DNA of 64,000 bases from Candidatus Eiseniibacteriota bacterium (GTDB taxonomy: Bacteria > Eisenbacteria > RBG-16-71-46 > CAIMUX01 > WJJG01), in contig JAGMBO010000044.1 in assembly GCA_023129715.1 (NCBI GenBank), positions 62,001 to 126,000 on the forward strand. The letters are read 5' to 3'. The position numbers and the translations under genes were made by a program. Shown in pieces: positions 37,464-44,909 of this stretch. The notes beneath the pieces were generated by a model. It was given only the letters and a program-made list of their open reading frames with translations, made no database searches and was not told where the DNA came from. Numbering within the stretch: position 1 is the stretch's first letter; each line of letters starts with the position of its first letter.

Positions 37464-39963
37464 AGGCCCGGATCTCCTCTTGTGTACTGCCGGAAGGGCG
37501 CGTTGTTCGGATGCGAACCAGATAGGGCCCCGGCCTGACTCTCGTCCCCCGGCCGTTGTGCCCATCCCATTGCGCGACGAAGTGCAACACACTGCCTTCA
37601 CAGCGGAAACTGCGGATGCGATCGCCCTCCAAGTTGTAGATCTCGATCTCGACCGCCGACCAACCGGCGGCATCGGTGAGCTCGAAGGCATCCCCGGGAT
37701 AGAAGGGCTTCGGGATCGTGATCTCGACGGCCTCGGTGACGTAGTAGATCGCAAACTCGGTCGAGGCGGGCGAGCGATTGCCAACAACGTCGCGGGCGTA
37801 AGCCACCAGGCGGTTGACACCCGGGAGCAACCGCACGCCCCCGGAAAAGGCGCCACTCGGGGCGATCGTCAGCCCTGGGTAGCTGCTCGTGCTGTCAGCG
37901 CCCTCGTGCTCAACCGTGAGGAGGACATCGACTGCATCGTCGGGCGAGGCATAGCCCGAGACGGCGAGGGTATCCCCGGCAACCTCGCTGGGAGGTTCCG
38001 GCACCAGCGAGGGGGCCTGGGCAGGGCCTTCATTGTCCATCGCCAGGCGCAGCGAGACCGTGCCGGTGCCGCAGCCGTCATGATCCGTGACTGTTACGTG
38101 GGCATAGAGATCATAGGGATCGATGCCCTCGTCACAGCAGGCATCATCCCGGAACTTGTACTGGAACCAATAGGTGACCGAGTCAGGCCCGGACAACGAA
38201 TCGACGTATCCGCGCCCGACTAGACTATTCCAGGCGTAGCGCCCGTCGAGTTGGGAGAGGTCGAGGGTCAGACCCAGGGGCCGGTTGGTCGAGCGCCAGG
38301 TCGTGTACAGCACAATCGTGCCCCCGTTGCGCACGGTGAAGAGGGTGTCGCCGTCGTGAGCGACATAGCGCGTCGAGTCGCCCACCGGGTAGGTGGCGAC
38401 ATGGATCGGGGGATGGTTCGTCAGACAGAAGAGCAGCGAGTTGGTCGTCGTGCTGTAGCCCGTCGTCGGGTCGTAGGCGGTCACCGGCACCACGAGACCG
38501 CCGGCATCCTCGTAGGGATTGTCGCCCGAGATGCAGTACTCGATCCGATGGCAGGCCCACGTTTCGGTCGTATCGCCGACGGCGACCTCCTCGTTGGGAC
38601 AGCGCGAGTAGAGCACTTCGGCGCCGTTGAAGAGCGAGTCGACTTCGCTGAAGTTGGCCCAGACGTCGTAGTCTTCCCGGTCGTCCCAGTAGCTGTAGAC
38701 CACTACCGTCGTCTCGTTCTGGACGGGGACCTCGACGGTCGTGTCGGCGGCAAAGGTGTCGGGCTGGATCACGCGCCAGCTCTTGAACTCGGGAGCGTAG
38801 AGCAGATTGATGATCTGGGTGGTCGAGGGATCCGAGCGGTTGCCGAGCAGATCGCGCCCGTAGGCGACTAGTTGATTGCGGCCCGGCTGCAGCGTCAGGG
38901 TATCGCGGAAGGCGGGCGTGCCCTCGTCGTCGTAGAGCGGCAGCACGTGCTGGGTGGTCAGGTCCTGCACGAGCAGGAGGTCGACTGAGCCGACCGGGGC
39001 CGATCCGGAGACGATCACCTCCGGGTCACCGGTTTCGGCGGGCAATTCGTCGAAGACCGGGCTACCGTCGGGTCCGGCGTTGTCGAACTCCAGCAGCAAC
39101 GTGTAGCTGGTACGCCCGCAGCCGCCGTCGGTGGCGACGAGTTGCACCGGCAGGCGGGTCGAGTCCTCGTACTGCGCCTGCTCGTCGAGTTCATAGTAGA
39201 TCGCGCGCTTCTGCACGCTGTCATCGACCTGCTCCAGGAAATAGTCGAAGACACCGCCGGCATCGAAGCTGTCGTCTGCGGCCGAGAAGTCCGCCTCCAG
39301 CGTGAAGGGGGAGATGGCATAGTGCCAGGTCGTCTCGAGATGGATGAGATCGCCGTTGCGCACGCGCAGGATCGAGTCACCCTCTTCGACGAGAATGCGA
39401 GTCGGGTCGGCGATGATCGTCGTGCCGCGATGCCGCGGCGGATCGTTCGAGAGGCAGAAGCGCAGCACATCGCTGATCGTCGTATCACCGTAGCTCGAGA
39501 CCGCGGTCATCGGAACGGCGATGTTGGCGCCATCCTGGAGCGGATTGCCCGCGGAGAGATCGTAGGTGAACCAGAAGCAGGGCCAGAGGGTCAGACTGTC
39601 GTGTTCGACCAGCGAGGAATCGCCGATATACTCGCCGCGGATCGGGGCCGTCGCGCCTAGGTCGAGCCGGCTGAAGTCGGCCGAGACGCTCTCGGCCCGG
39701 GCCCAGTAGGCGAGGAACTCGATGTGGGCCGTATCCTGAACCGTCGCGCCGGGCGTGAGGATGCGGTAGCCCTTGATCGTCGGAGGGGCCGAATCGCCAT
39801 CGGCGGTGGCGGCACCCGCCAGAACCACGATGCCCCCCGCGGGGGAAGCGTCGGGGGAGGGGCGCGCGAGGGCGCTACCCAGGATGAGGGCGCTCGAGAA
39901 GAGCAGCGCCGCCAAGCCGGTCCAGCGACGCGCCGTCATGGGAGAGTGCATGGCTCCGCGCAT
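37447..39963 (-). CDS. secreted 838-aa internally duplicated protein with FlgD-like tail
   Basis: Signal peptide MTARRWTGLAALLFSSALILGSALA, with possible starts at 39963 (AGGG 5 nt upstream), 39951 and 39939. The body consists of two related halves of about 370-390 aa. Compare LRFCLSNDPPRHRGTTII ... DSILRVRNGDLIHLETTW with LLFCLTNHPPIHVATYPV ... DTLFTVRNGGTIVLYTTW; both halves end in GxNxLVAYxRDxxGNRS. A final FlgD-Ig-like domain (KPFYPGDAFELTDAAGWSAVEIEIYNLEGDRIR) ends in RAFVFQR. No known family recognised. The gene overlaps the PorV-like gene's TTG start, indicating translational coupling. Confidence 0.8.
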   Translation of the reverse strand: MRGAMHSPMTARRWTGLAALLFSSALILGSALARPSPDASPAGGIVVLAGAATADGDSAPPTIKGYRILTPGATVQDTAHIEFLAYWARAESVSADFSRLDLGATAPIRGEYIGDSSLVEHDSLTLWPCFWFTYDLSAGNPLQDGANIAVPMTAVSSYGDTTISDVLRFCLSNDPPRHRGTTIIADPTRILVEEGDSILRVRNGDLIHLETTWHYAISPFTLEADFSAADDSFDAGGVFDYFLEQVDDSVQKRAIYYELDEQAQYEDSTRLPVQLVATDGGCGRTSYTLLLEFDNAGPDGSPVFDELPAETGDPEVIVSGSAPVGSVDLLLVQDLTTQHVLPLYDDEGTPAFRDTLTLQPGRNQLVAYGRDLLGNRSDPSTTQIINLLYAPEFKSWRVIQPDTFAADTTVEVPVQNETTVVVYSYWDDREDYDVWANFSEVDSLFNGAEVLYSRCPNEEVAVGDTTETWACHRIEYCISGDNPYEDAGGLVVPVTAYDPTTGYSTTTNSLLFCLTNHPPIHVATYPVGDSTRYVAHDGDTLFTVRNGGTIVLYTTWRSTNRPLGLTLDLSQLDGRYAWNSLVGRGYVDSLSGPDSVTYWFQYKFRDDACCDEGIDPYDLYAHVTVTDHDGCGTGTVSLRLAMDNEGPAQAPSLVPEPPSEVAGDTLAVSGYASPDDAVDVLLTVEHEGADSTSSYPGLTIAPSGAFSGGVRLLPGVNRLVAYARDVVGNRSPASTEFAIYYVTEAVEITIPKPFYPGDAFELTDAAGWSAVEIEIYNLEGDRIRSFRCEGSVLHFVAQWDGHNGRGTRVRPGPYLVRIRTTRPSGSTQEEIRAFVFQR

Positions 39964-40073
39964 GATTGCCCTGGTTGACGTTCCTTCCGCCGGTCTCTGT
40001 TCCGGTGTGCCGCACCGGCCGGCGCGCCCCCTGGCGGAGGGAGGTGCGCGGCTGCGGCAATCTTGCTGCGAGC

Positions 40074-40134
40074 AGCCTGCCGCGACGTCATATTCGCCAG
40101 CCGTTCGGGGGTTGTCAAGCGGCAGGCTTGCCGC
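40074..40134. promoter_or_regulatory. inverted-repeat region between two divergent promoters
   Basis: AGCCTGCCGC (40074-40083) is the exact complement of GCGGCAGGCT (40119-40128). The right arm is also half of a 6-bp hairpin, GCGGCA-GGCT-TGCCGC (40119-40134). A minus-strand TTGACA lies between the arms at 40113-40118 and a plus-strand TTGCCG lies in the right arm, so a protein bound here could affect both divergent genes. Confidence 0.4.
40090..40118 (-). promoter_or_regulatory. candidate promoter for the 838-aa protein gene
   Basis: On the minus strand TTGACA is followed after 17 bp by GAATAT. The -35 is perfect, the -10 poor. It would give a leader of about 120 nt. Confidence 0.35.
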
Positions 40135-40156
40135 TCGCAAGACCGCGTGATAAGAC
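40128..40156 (+). promoter_or_regulatory. candidate promoter for the patatin operon
   Basis: TTGCCG - 17 bp - TAAGAC. Start of transcription about 40163, some 40 nt before the ATG at 40205. Matches are moderate. Confidence 0.35.
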
Positions 40157-40204
40157 TCTTTGGGATCCGACCCCGTAGCCGGCAGCGGCTCGTCAGGCAC
40201 GGCG

Positions 40205-41119
40205 ATGTGCCGGGCGTGGGGTCGCGAGGGCAGGGACGCCTGGATCAAGAAGCTGATGAAGAGCGCCGCGGGAAACCACCAGGGAGGGGGGAAGGCCTCC
40301 GGCACCGCCGGAGTCGCCGTGGCCCTCAGCGGAGGTGCGGCCCGCACGATCGCCCACATCGGGGTGCTCAAGGTGCTCGCGCGGGAGGGCATCCCGGTGA
40401 GCCGCATCGCCGGCACGAGCGGGGGAGCCCTGATCGCAGTGCTGGTGGCGGCGGGCTATCCCCTGGTCGATCTGGAAGTGGATGCGTGCCGGGCGGGCTG
40501 GTATCGCCTGGCCGAGGTCCGTCCCCATCCGCTCGGGATCCTCTCGACCGAGAAGCTGCGTGAGTTCGTCGAGCGCCGTATCGGCGAACTTTGCATCGAG
40601 GACTTCCCGCTTCCCTGCGCGGTGGTGGCGACCGATCTGACGAGCGGGTGCCGGCGCGTCTTCGACTCCGGTCCTGCCGGTCCGGCCGTCGCGGCGAGCT
40701 GCGCGATCCCGGAGTTCTACCGGCCGGTGAAGTGGGAAGGGCATGACTACGTGGATGGGGGTCTGGTGGAGCCGTTGCCGGTGCGCGCGGCGCGGGCGCT
40801 CGCGGGGCCCGAGGGGGAAACGCTGATTGCGGTCAGCGTGCTGCGCCCGCGAGCGATCGGTGAGGGGCCGCGGCACATCTGGCAGCTCGTGGGCCGGATC
40901 ACCGAGGTGGTCCAGAACGAAATGGTGCGCCGCGACCGGGAAGCTGCCGATGTCTATATCGAGCCCGCGGTCGCGGATTTCTCCTACCTCGACCTCCGCC
41001 AGGCCGAGGAACTGATCGCGGCAGGCGCGGCGGCGATGGAGCAACAACTCGACCGGCTATGGAGGCAGATCGGCCGGACGGGTTCTGCATCGCGGCCGAA
41101 CAACCTATCGGGGGCATGA
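40205..41119 (+). CDS. patatin-like phospholipase
   Basis: A 304-aa RssA/patatin-type acyl hydrolase. The oxyanion-hole region is VALSGGAARTIAHIGVL, S72 lies in the nucleophile elbow GTSGG, and the dyad aspartate is in YVDGGLVEPLPV. No signal peptide, so it is likely cytoplasmic or inner-membrane associated, with a role in lipid turnover that is not specified. ATG 40205 has AGG about 8 nt upstream; ATG 40256 (MKSAAGNHQ) is an alternative. The stop overlaps the next gene's ATG (ATGA). First gene of a four-gene overlapping operon. Confidence 0.85.
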   Translation: MCRAWGREGRDAWIKKLMKSAAGNHQGGGKASGTAGVAVALSGGAARTIAHIGVLKVLAREGIPVSRIAGTSGGALIAVLVAAGYPLVDLEVDACRAGWYRLAEVRPHPLGILSTEKLREFVERRIGELCIEDFPLPCAVVATDLTSGCRRVFDSGPAGPAVAASCAIPEFYRPVKWEGHDYVDGGLVEPLPVRAARALAGPEGETLIAVSVLRPRAIGEGPRHIWQLVGRITEVVQNEMVRRDREAADVYIEPAVADFSYLDLRQAEELIAAGAAAMEQQLDRLWRQIGRTGSASRPNNLSGA

Positions 41120-42294
41120 TGGAGACTCAGATGCGCGTTCTGCACATCGGACTCCTGCGGTTCGCCAGTGCGATCTCCTGGCACGCGGTGATGATGGCCA
41201 AGGCGCTTCAAGAACGAGGGCATTTCTGCTGGGTGGCCGGTCATCCAGGATCCCCGCTCGTCGCCCTGGCGGCCCGGGAGGGGCTACAAGTGCCGGCGGC
41301 GCTCGGATTCCCCGAGCTGCGGCCATGGAACTGGGGGCACGTCGTCGGCAAGTTGCGCCGCTTCCTGATCGACCAGCGGGTCGATCGCCTGATCGTGCAC
41401 ACCGGCAGCGGGCACCTCGAAGCCCATCTGGCGCGCCGCGGACTCGGGATCCCCCTGGTGCGGGTGCGCGCCGATGCCCGGGTGCCGCGCGCTGACCTGC
41501 CGCACCGCTGGCTCTACCTGCACGGCTGTGACCGGCTCGTCGTCAGCGGGGCCTACATGCTGGATCGCCATCTAGCCCCCATCGGGATCTCCCGGGAGCG
41601 GGTCAGCGTTCTCCCCCCCGGCATCGACCTCTCCGAGACCACCTGGCGTCCCGACGCGGGCCGCCAGCAGGCGCGGGAGGACATTCGCCATCAGTACCAG
41701 ATCCCGGGTGGGGTGCCCCTCTTCGGGGTAATCGGCCGGCTCTCGCCGGTCAAGGGCCACCAGACCCTGATCGAAGCTGCCGGCCGACTGGCGGCCGAGG
41801 GGCGCGACTTCCGTCTCTTCATCGTCGGCGCGGAAGAAGAAGTCACCATCGAGGAACTGCGCGCCCTTGGGCGCCGGCTCGGGATAGAGGAACGTCTCGT
41901 CTTCACCGGGCATGTCGAGGATCCGCTTTTCTATGCCGCGGCGTTCGATTTCGGGGTGATTCCCAGCCTCGGATCCGAGGCGATCTCGCGCAGTGCGCTT
42001 GAGTTCATGGCGGTGGGGGTTCCGGTGGTCGCCAGCCTGGTCGGGATCCTGCCTGAAGTGGTCAGCGAGGACGAGCTGTTGGTGCCCCCGGGGCGTCCCG
42101 ACTCGCTCGCCGAGACGCTCGGGCGCCTGCTCGACGATCTGCCCCATGCCGGCCGGTTGGGCGAGCGGGCCTTCCGGCGAGTGCAGCGGCATTTCAGTCT
42201 CGAGCGACTGGGTGAGGCCCTCGAGCAGCTCCTCGAGGAGACCCCGGCGCGTCCCCGCGCCGCGCAACGGGCACATGCGGGAACCCATGAGTGA
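41116..42294 (+). CDS. GT4-family glycosyltransferase
   Basis: A 392-aa retaining GT-B glycosyltransferase. The N-terminal MRVLHIGLLRFASAISWH is the acceptor domain. The C-terminal donor domain begins PLFGVIGRLSPVKGHQTLIEAA and carries the E-x7-E region EAISRSALEFMAVGVPVVAS. Likely to act in lipopolysaccharide or other envelope glycan assembly, given the GT2/WaaE-like partner. It overlaps the patatin stop by 4 bp at ATG 41116. An internal ATG at 41131 with GGAG 6 nt upstream is an equally good start. Donor and acceptor sugars cannot be read. Confidence 0.85.
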   Translation: MMETQMRVLHIGLLRFASAISWHAVMMAKALQERGHFCWVAGHPGSPLVALAAREGLQVPAALGFPELRPWNWGHVVGKLRRFLIDQRVDRLIVHTGSGHLEAHLARRGLGIPLVRVRADARVPRADLPHRWLYLHGCDRLVVSGAYMLDRHLAPIGISRERVSVLPPGIDLSETTWRPDAGRQQAREDIRHQYQIPGGVPLFGVIGRLSPVKGHQTLIEAAGRLAAEGRDFRLFIVGAEEEVTIEELRALGRRLGIEERLVFTGHVEDPLFYAAAFDFGVIPSLGSEAISRSALEFMAVGVPVVASLVGILPEVVSEDELLVPPGRPDSLAETLGRLLDDLPHAGRLGERAFRRVQRHFSLERLGEALEQLLEETPARPRAAQRAHAGTHE

Positions 42295-43120
42295 GCGGCT
42301 GCCGATCTCAGCGATTCTGATCACGCTCGATGAAGAGGACCGCCTGCCGCGCGCCTTGGCGAGTCTCGAATGGGTCGATCAAGTCGTCGTCGTCGACGCC
42401 GGCAGTTGCGACCGCACCCAGGAGATCGCCCGGCAGGCCGGGGCGCAGGTCATCGAGCATCCCTGGGAGGGCTACAGCGAGCAGAAGGCCTTTGCCCTCC
42501 GGCACGCAGCGCATCGCTGGGTGCTCTGGATCGATGCCGATGAAGAAGTCTCCGCCCCCTTGCGGGCCTCGATCGAGCGAACCCTGACGCGGCAGGCGCA
42601 GGGCGCCGAGGACCACGCCGCCTATGCCTGCAACCGCCGCACCCAGTATCTCGGCCGGTTCGTACTGCATGGTGGCTGGTACCCCGACCGCAAGGTGCGA
42701 CTCTTCGACAGTCGGCGAGCCGCCTTCGATGGGCGGCGCGTGCACGAGGGGCTGCGCGTTGATGGGCGCGTCGGGCATCTCGCCGGAGACCTCCTGCACT
42801 ACTCCTTCCGCAATCTCGAGCACCACATCCAGAAGGCCCACGAGATGGCGCGCCTATGGGCCGAGGAACACGCCGGCCGGCGCCGAGTCACAATGTTGGA
42901 AATGCTCCTCCACCCGCTGGGCAAGGGGATCAAGAGCCTCATCCTGCGTAGGGGATTCCTCGAGGGCTGGCGGGGCTGTCTGCTGGCGGGCATGGGGAGC
43001 TACTCGGTTTGGCTGAAGTATGCCCTGCTGCGCGAGCGGCAGGAACGGGACGAAGCGCCGGATCCGGGAAGGGATCCTTCCCCCGGGCCTGCCCGGCCTG
43101 AAGAGAGGGAGAAGGAATGA
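42287..43120 (+). CDS. GT2-family glycosyltransferase, WaaE/KdtX-like
   Basis: A 277-aa inverting GT-A enzyme. ISAILITLDEEDRLPRALASLEWVDQVVVVDAGS and the DxD-like WIDADEE are typical of WaaE, which adds beta-1,4-glucose to the inner lipopolysaccharide core; HGGWYPDRKVRLF is also family-typical. It overlaps the GT4 gene by 8 bp and the next gene by 4 bp. The last 25 residues are a Pro/Glu/Arg-rich tail. WaaE itself is an analogy; the acceptor is unknown. Confidence 0.83.
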   Translation: MSERLPISAILITLDEEDRLPRALASLEWVDQVVVVDAGSCDRTQEIARQAGAQVIEHPWEGYSEQKAFALRHAAHRWVLWIDADEEVSAPLRASIERTLTRQAQGAEDHAAYACNRRTQYLGRFVLHGGWYPDRKVRLFDSRRAAFDGRRVHEGLRVDGRVGHLAGDLLHYSFRNLEHHIQKAHEMARLWAEEHAGRRRVTMLEMLLHPLGKGIKSLILRRGFLEGWRGCLLAGMGSYSVWLKYALLRERQERDEAPDPGRDPSPGPARPEEREKE

Positions 43121-43482
43121 TGGAGTCTGATGCGGGCGCCGCCGCGGCCGGCAAGCCTGAGGTTACCTACGAGGCCTTCGCTGCCCTCGACCTGCGGGCC
43201 GCCAACGTGATCGCCGCCGAGAAACACCCCGATGCCGACAAGCTGCTTGTCTTGCGCATCGACCTCGGGGAGCTGGGTGAGCGGCAGATCATCGCCGGCA
43301 TCGCGCAGCAGTACCAGCCGGAGGAACTCGTCGGCAAGACGATCATTGTCGTCGCCAACTTGAAGCCGGTTCGCCTGCGGGGGATCGAGTCGCGTGGGAT
43401 GCTGCTTGCGACCCAGCACGATGATGCCGTGACCCTCTTGACCGGCATGGGACCGATCCCTCCGGGCGCGGCGGTTTCCTGA
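43117..43482 (+). CDS. stand-alone MetRS C-terminal-type tRNA-binding protein (Trbp111/CsaA-like)
   Basis: A 121-aa OB-fold protein matching the C-terminal tRNA-binding domain of methionyl-tRNA synthetase: FAALDLRAANVIAAEKHPDADKLLVLRIDLGE, QIIAGIAQQY and LKPVRLRGIESRGMLLAT. In many bacteria this domain is fused to MetG; here it stands alone and starts within the ATGA overlap of the GT2 gene. It may dimerise and bind tRNA elbows as MetRS beta-subunits or Trbp111 do. A catalytic metG is not in the window, so whether that enzyme has its own copy is unknown. Confidence 0.85.
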   Translation: MMESDAGAAAAGKPEVTYEAFAALDLRAANVIAAEKHPDADKLLVLRIDLGELGERQIIAGIAQQYQPEELVGKTIIVVANLKPVRLRGIESRGMLLATQHDDAVTLLTGMGPIPPGAAVS

Positions 43483-43581
43483 CTCACTGCACAAGGTTCT
43501 TCTGCTGAGCCCCTGGGGCAGCCTCTCGCTCGGCGTGCGGCGCGGTTCACCAAGGTCGAGACTGCCCCGCTGCGGGTCTCA

Positions 43582-44628
43582 TCAGCGTGTCGCGCGAATG
43601 GCCAGGAAGGGGGCGATGCGCTGGCGGGAGAGCGCGGCGGTCGGATGCTCGGGATCGAGTTCCAGGCAGCGCGCGTATTCCCGGTCGGCCCACTCGGCGA
43701 AGCCGAGCCGTTCGTAGACCAGCCCCAGATTGTTGTGTGCGTGCGCCGGACAGCTGGGTGCTGCGATCGCCATCTCGAGTGCCGCGCGGGCTTGGACGAA
43801 CTCCTCGCGAAGCAGCCAGATCAGGCCGATTCCATTCCAACCCTCCGTGTTCTGGGGATCGATCGCCACGGCCGACTCGAAGGCCCCGAGCGCCTCGTCG
43901 CCGCGGTGCAGATCGAGGAGCGCGAGACCGAGCGCGATCCAGGCGGGGTCGTGCTTGCGATCGAGGCGCAGGGCGCGGTGGGCCGCCCGGTAGGCGAGCT
44001 GAGGCGCTTGCGCCTTCAGATGAGCCCGGGCGAGCGTCGACCAGACCGCCACTCCGCCGGGGTCGGCCAGCGCGGCGCGTTCGAGATGATCGCGCGCCGC
44101 GGCCGTTTCCTCGATGGCCAGCAGGGCTGACCCGGCGACGAAGTGGCCGTCGGCGCCAAGATCCTCGCCGAGCCAGGGATCGAGACGATCGAGGGCGCCG
44201 ATCGCATCGTTGCGGGCCCAGGCCGTCTTGGCCGCTGCGATCGCCGCCGCGCGCGGATCGGCAAGATCTGAATCCTCCATCTCGCTGCCCGGCTGTCGAG
44301 CGGGTTCGCCCATTGCACTGCCTGTCCTGGAGGCCTCCCGATCATTCCACTCGGGGGGTGGAGCCGGGAAGATGGCGCGCGGGTTCGAAGCCTCGGAGTC
44401 GGTTTCCGCGCCGGCGGGAGCGGCCGGGGCCTCCCGGGTTGTGGCCGTGCTCATCGGCTCGGTCGTGGCTTCGCTCCTCTGCGCCGAGGCCTGGGCCGTC
44501 TCCCACGAGGAGTCCTCCGGTGAACAGCCCCAGGGACCGGCAAAGACCAAGTAGGTCACGACGAGCGCGCCCAACACACATGCCGGCGCCTGCCAGAATC
44601 CTCCGCCGGGTTGTTTCCGCCTATTCAT
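43582..44628 (-). CDS. membrane-anchored TPR-repeat protein under probable sigma-54 control
   Basis: A 348-aa protein. The N-terminal hydrophobic segment (APACVLGALVVTYLVFAGPWGC) acts as an anchor or signal; the cysteine lacks a canonical lipobox. A low-complexity Ala/Glu/Ser/Thr linker leads to about five TPR units (AIGALDRLDPWL, AARDHLERAALADP, AYRAAHRALRLDRKHDPAWIALGLALL, AFESAVAIDPQNTEGWNGIGLIWLL, YARCLELDPEHPTAA). Probably periplasmic-facing scaffolding. AGGAAGG precedes ATG 44628. A near-consensus sigma-54 promoter lies 46 bp upstream and the next gene upstream encodes a sigma-54 activator, so this is the likely target of that regulator. The track start at 44964 is read-through. Confidence 0.8.
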   Translation of the reverse strand: MNRRKQPGGGFWQAPACVLGALVVTYLVFAGPWGCSPEDSSWETAQASAQRSEATTEPMSTATTREAPAAPAGAETDSEASNPRAIFPAPPPEWNDREASRTGSAMGEPARQPGSEMEDSDLADPRAAAIAAAKTAWARNDAIGALDRLDPWLGEDLGADGHFVAGSALLAIEETAAARDHLERAALADPGGVAVWSTLARAHLKAQAPQLAYRAAHRALRLDRKHDPAWIALGLALLDLHRGDEALGAFESAVAIDPQNTEGWNGIGLIWLLREEFVQARAALEMAIAAPSCPAHAHNNLGLVYERLGFAEWADREYARCLELDPEHPTAALSRQRIAPFLAIRATR

Positions 44629-44673
44629 CGTGTCCTTCCTCTCCGCGCCGCTGTTGCTTCTGCCCTGGCCTTG

Positions 44674-44691
44674 TTGCAAGGCCCGCGCCAG
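44674..44691 (-). promoter_or_regulatory. sigma-54 (-24/-12) promoter of the TPR gene
   Basis: On the minus strand CTGGCGCGGGCCTTGCAA matches the consensus YTGGCACGrNNNTTGCW at all but one position, with exact GG-N10-GC spacing. Predicted transcription start near 44663, about 35 nt before the ATG at 44628. Confidence 0.75.
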
Positions 44692-44750
44692 CGTCGGCCT
44701 AGTGACGCCGAACGGCATCGGCCGCCGTCGCAACCGACGCTCTCGCTGGG

Positions 44751-44760
44751 CACTGCAGTG
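44751..44760. promoter_or_regulatory. palindrome at about -90 of the sigma-54 promoter
   Basis: CACTGCAGTG is a perfect 10-bp palindrome centred about 90 bp upstream of the predicted start, the usual range for an enhancer-binding protein site. Further up, CTCCG-AGCG-CGGAG (about 44879-44892) is a second dyad. Binding by the adjacent regulator is inferred. Confidence 0.35.
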
Positions 44761-44909
44761 AGACGGGGGAGGAGCGATGGGTGGAGGCGGATGCACGGTC
44801 AACTCGCGGGCGCACTCAGCGCGTGGAGCGGCTGCGACGCCTGTGGTCGAGGAGTGTCGCCGGGACGCCGCACTCGATCTCCGAGCGCGGAGTGCGTGCA
44901 TACGATGCG

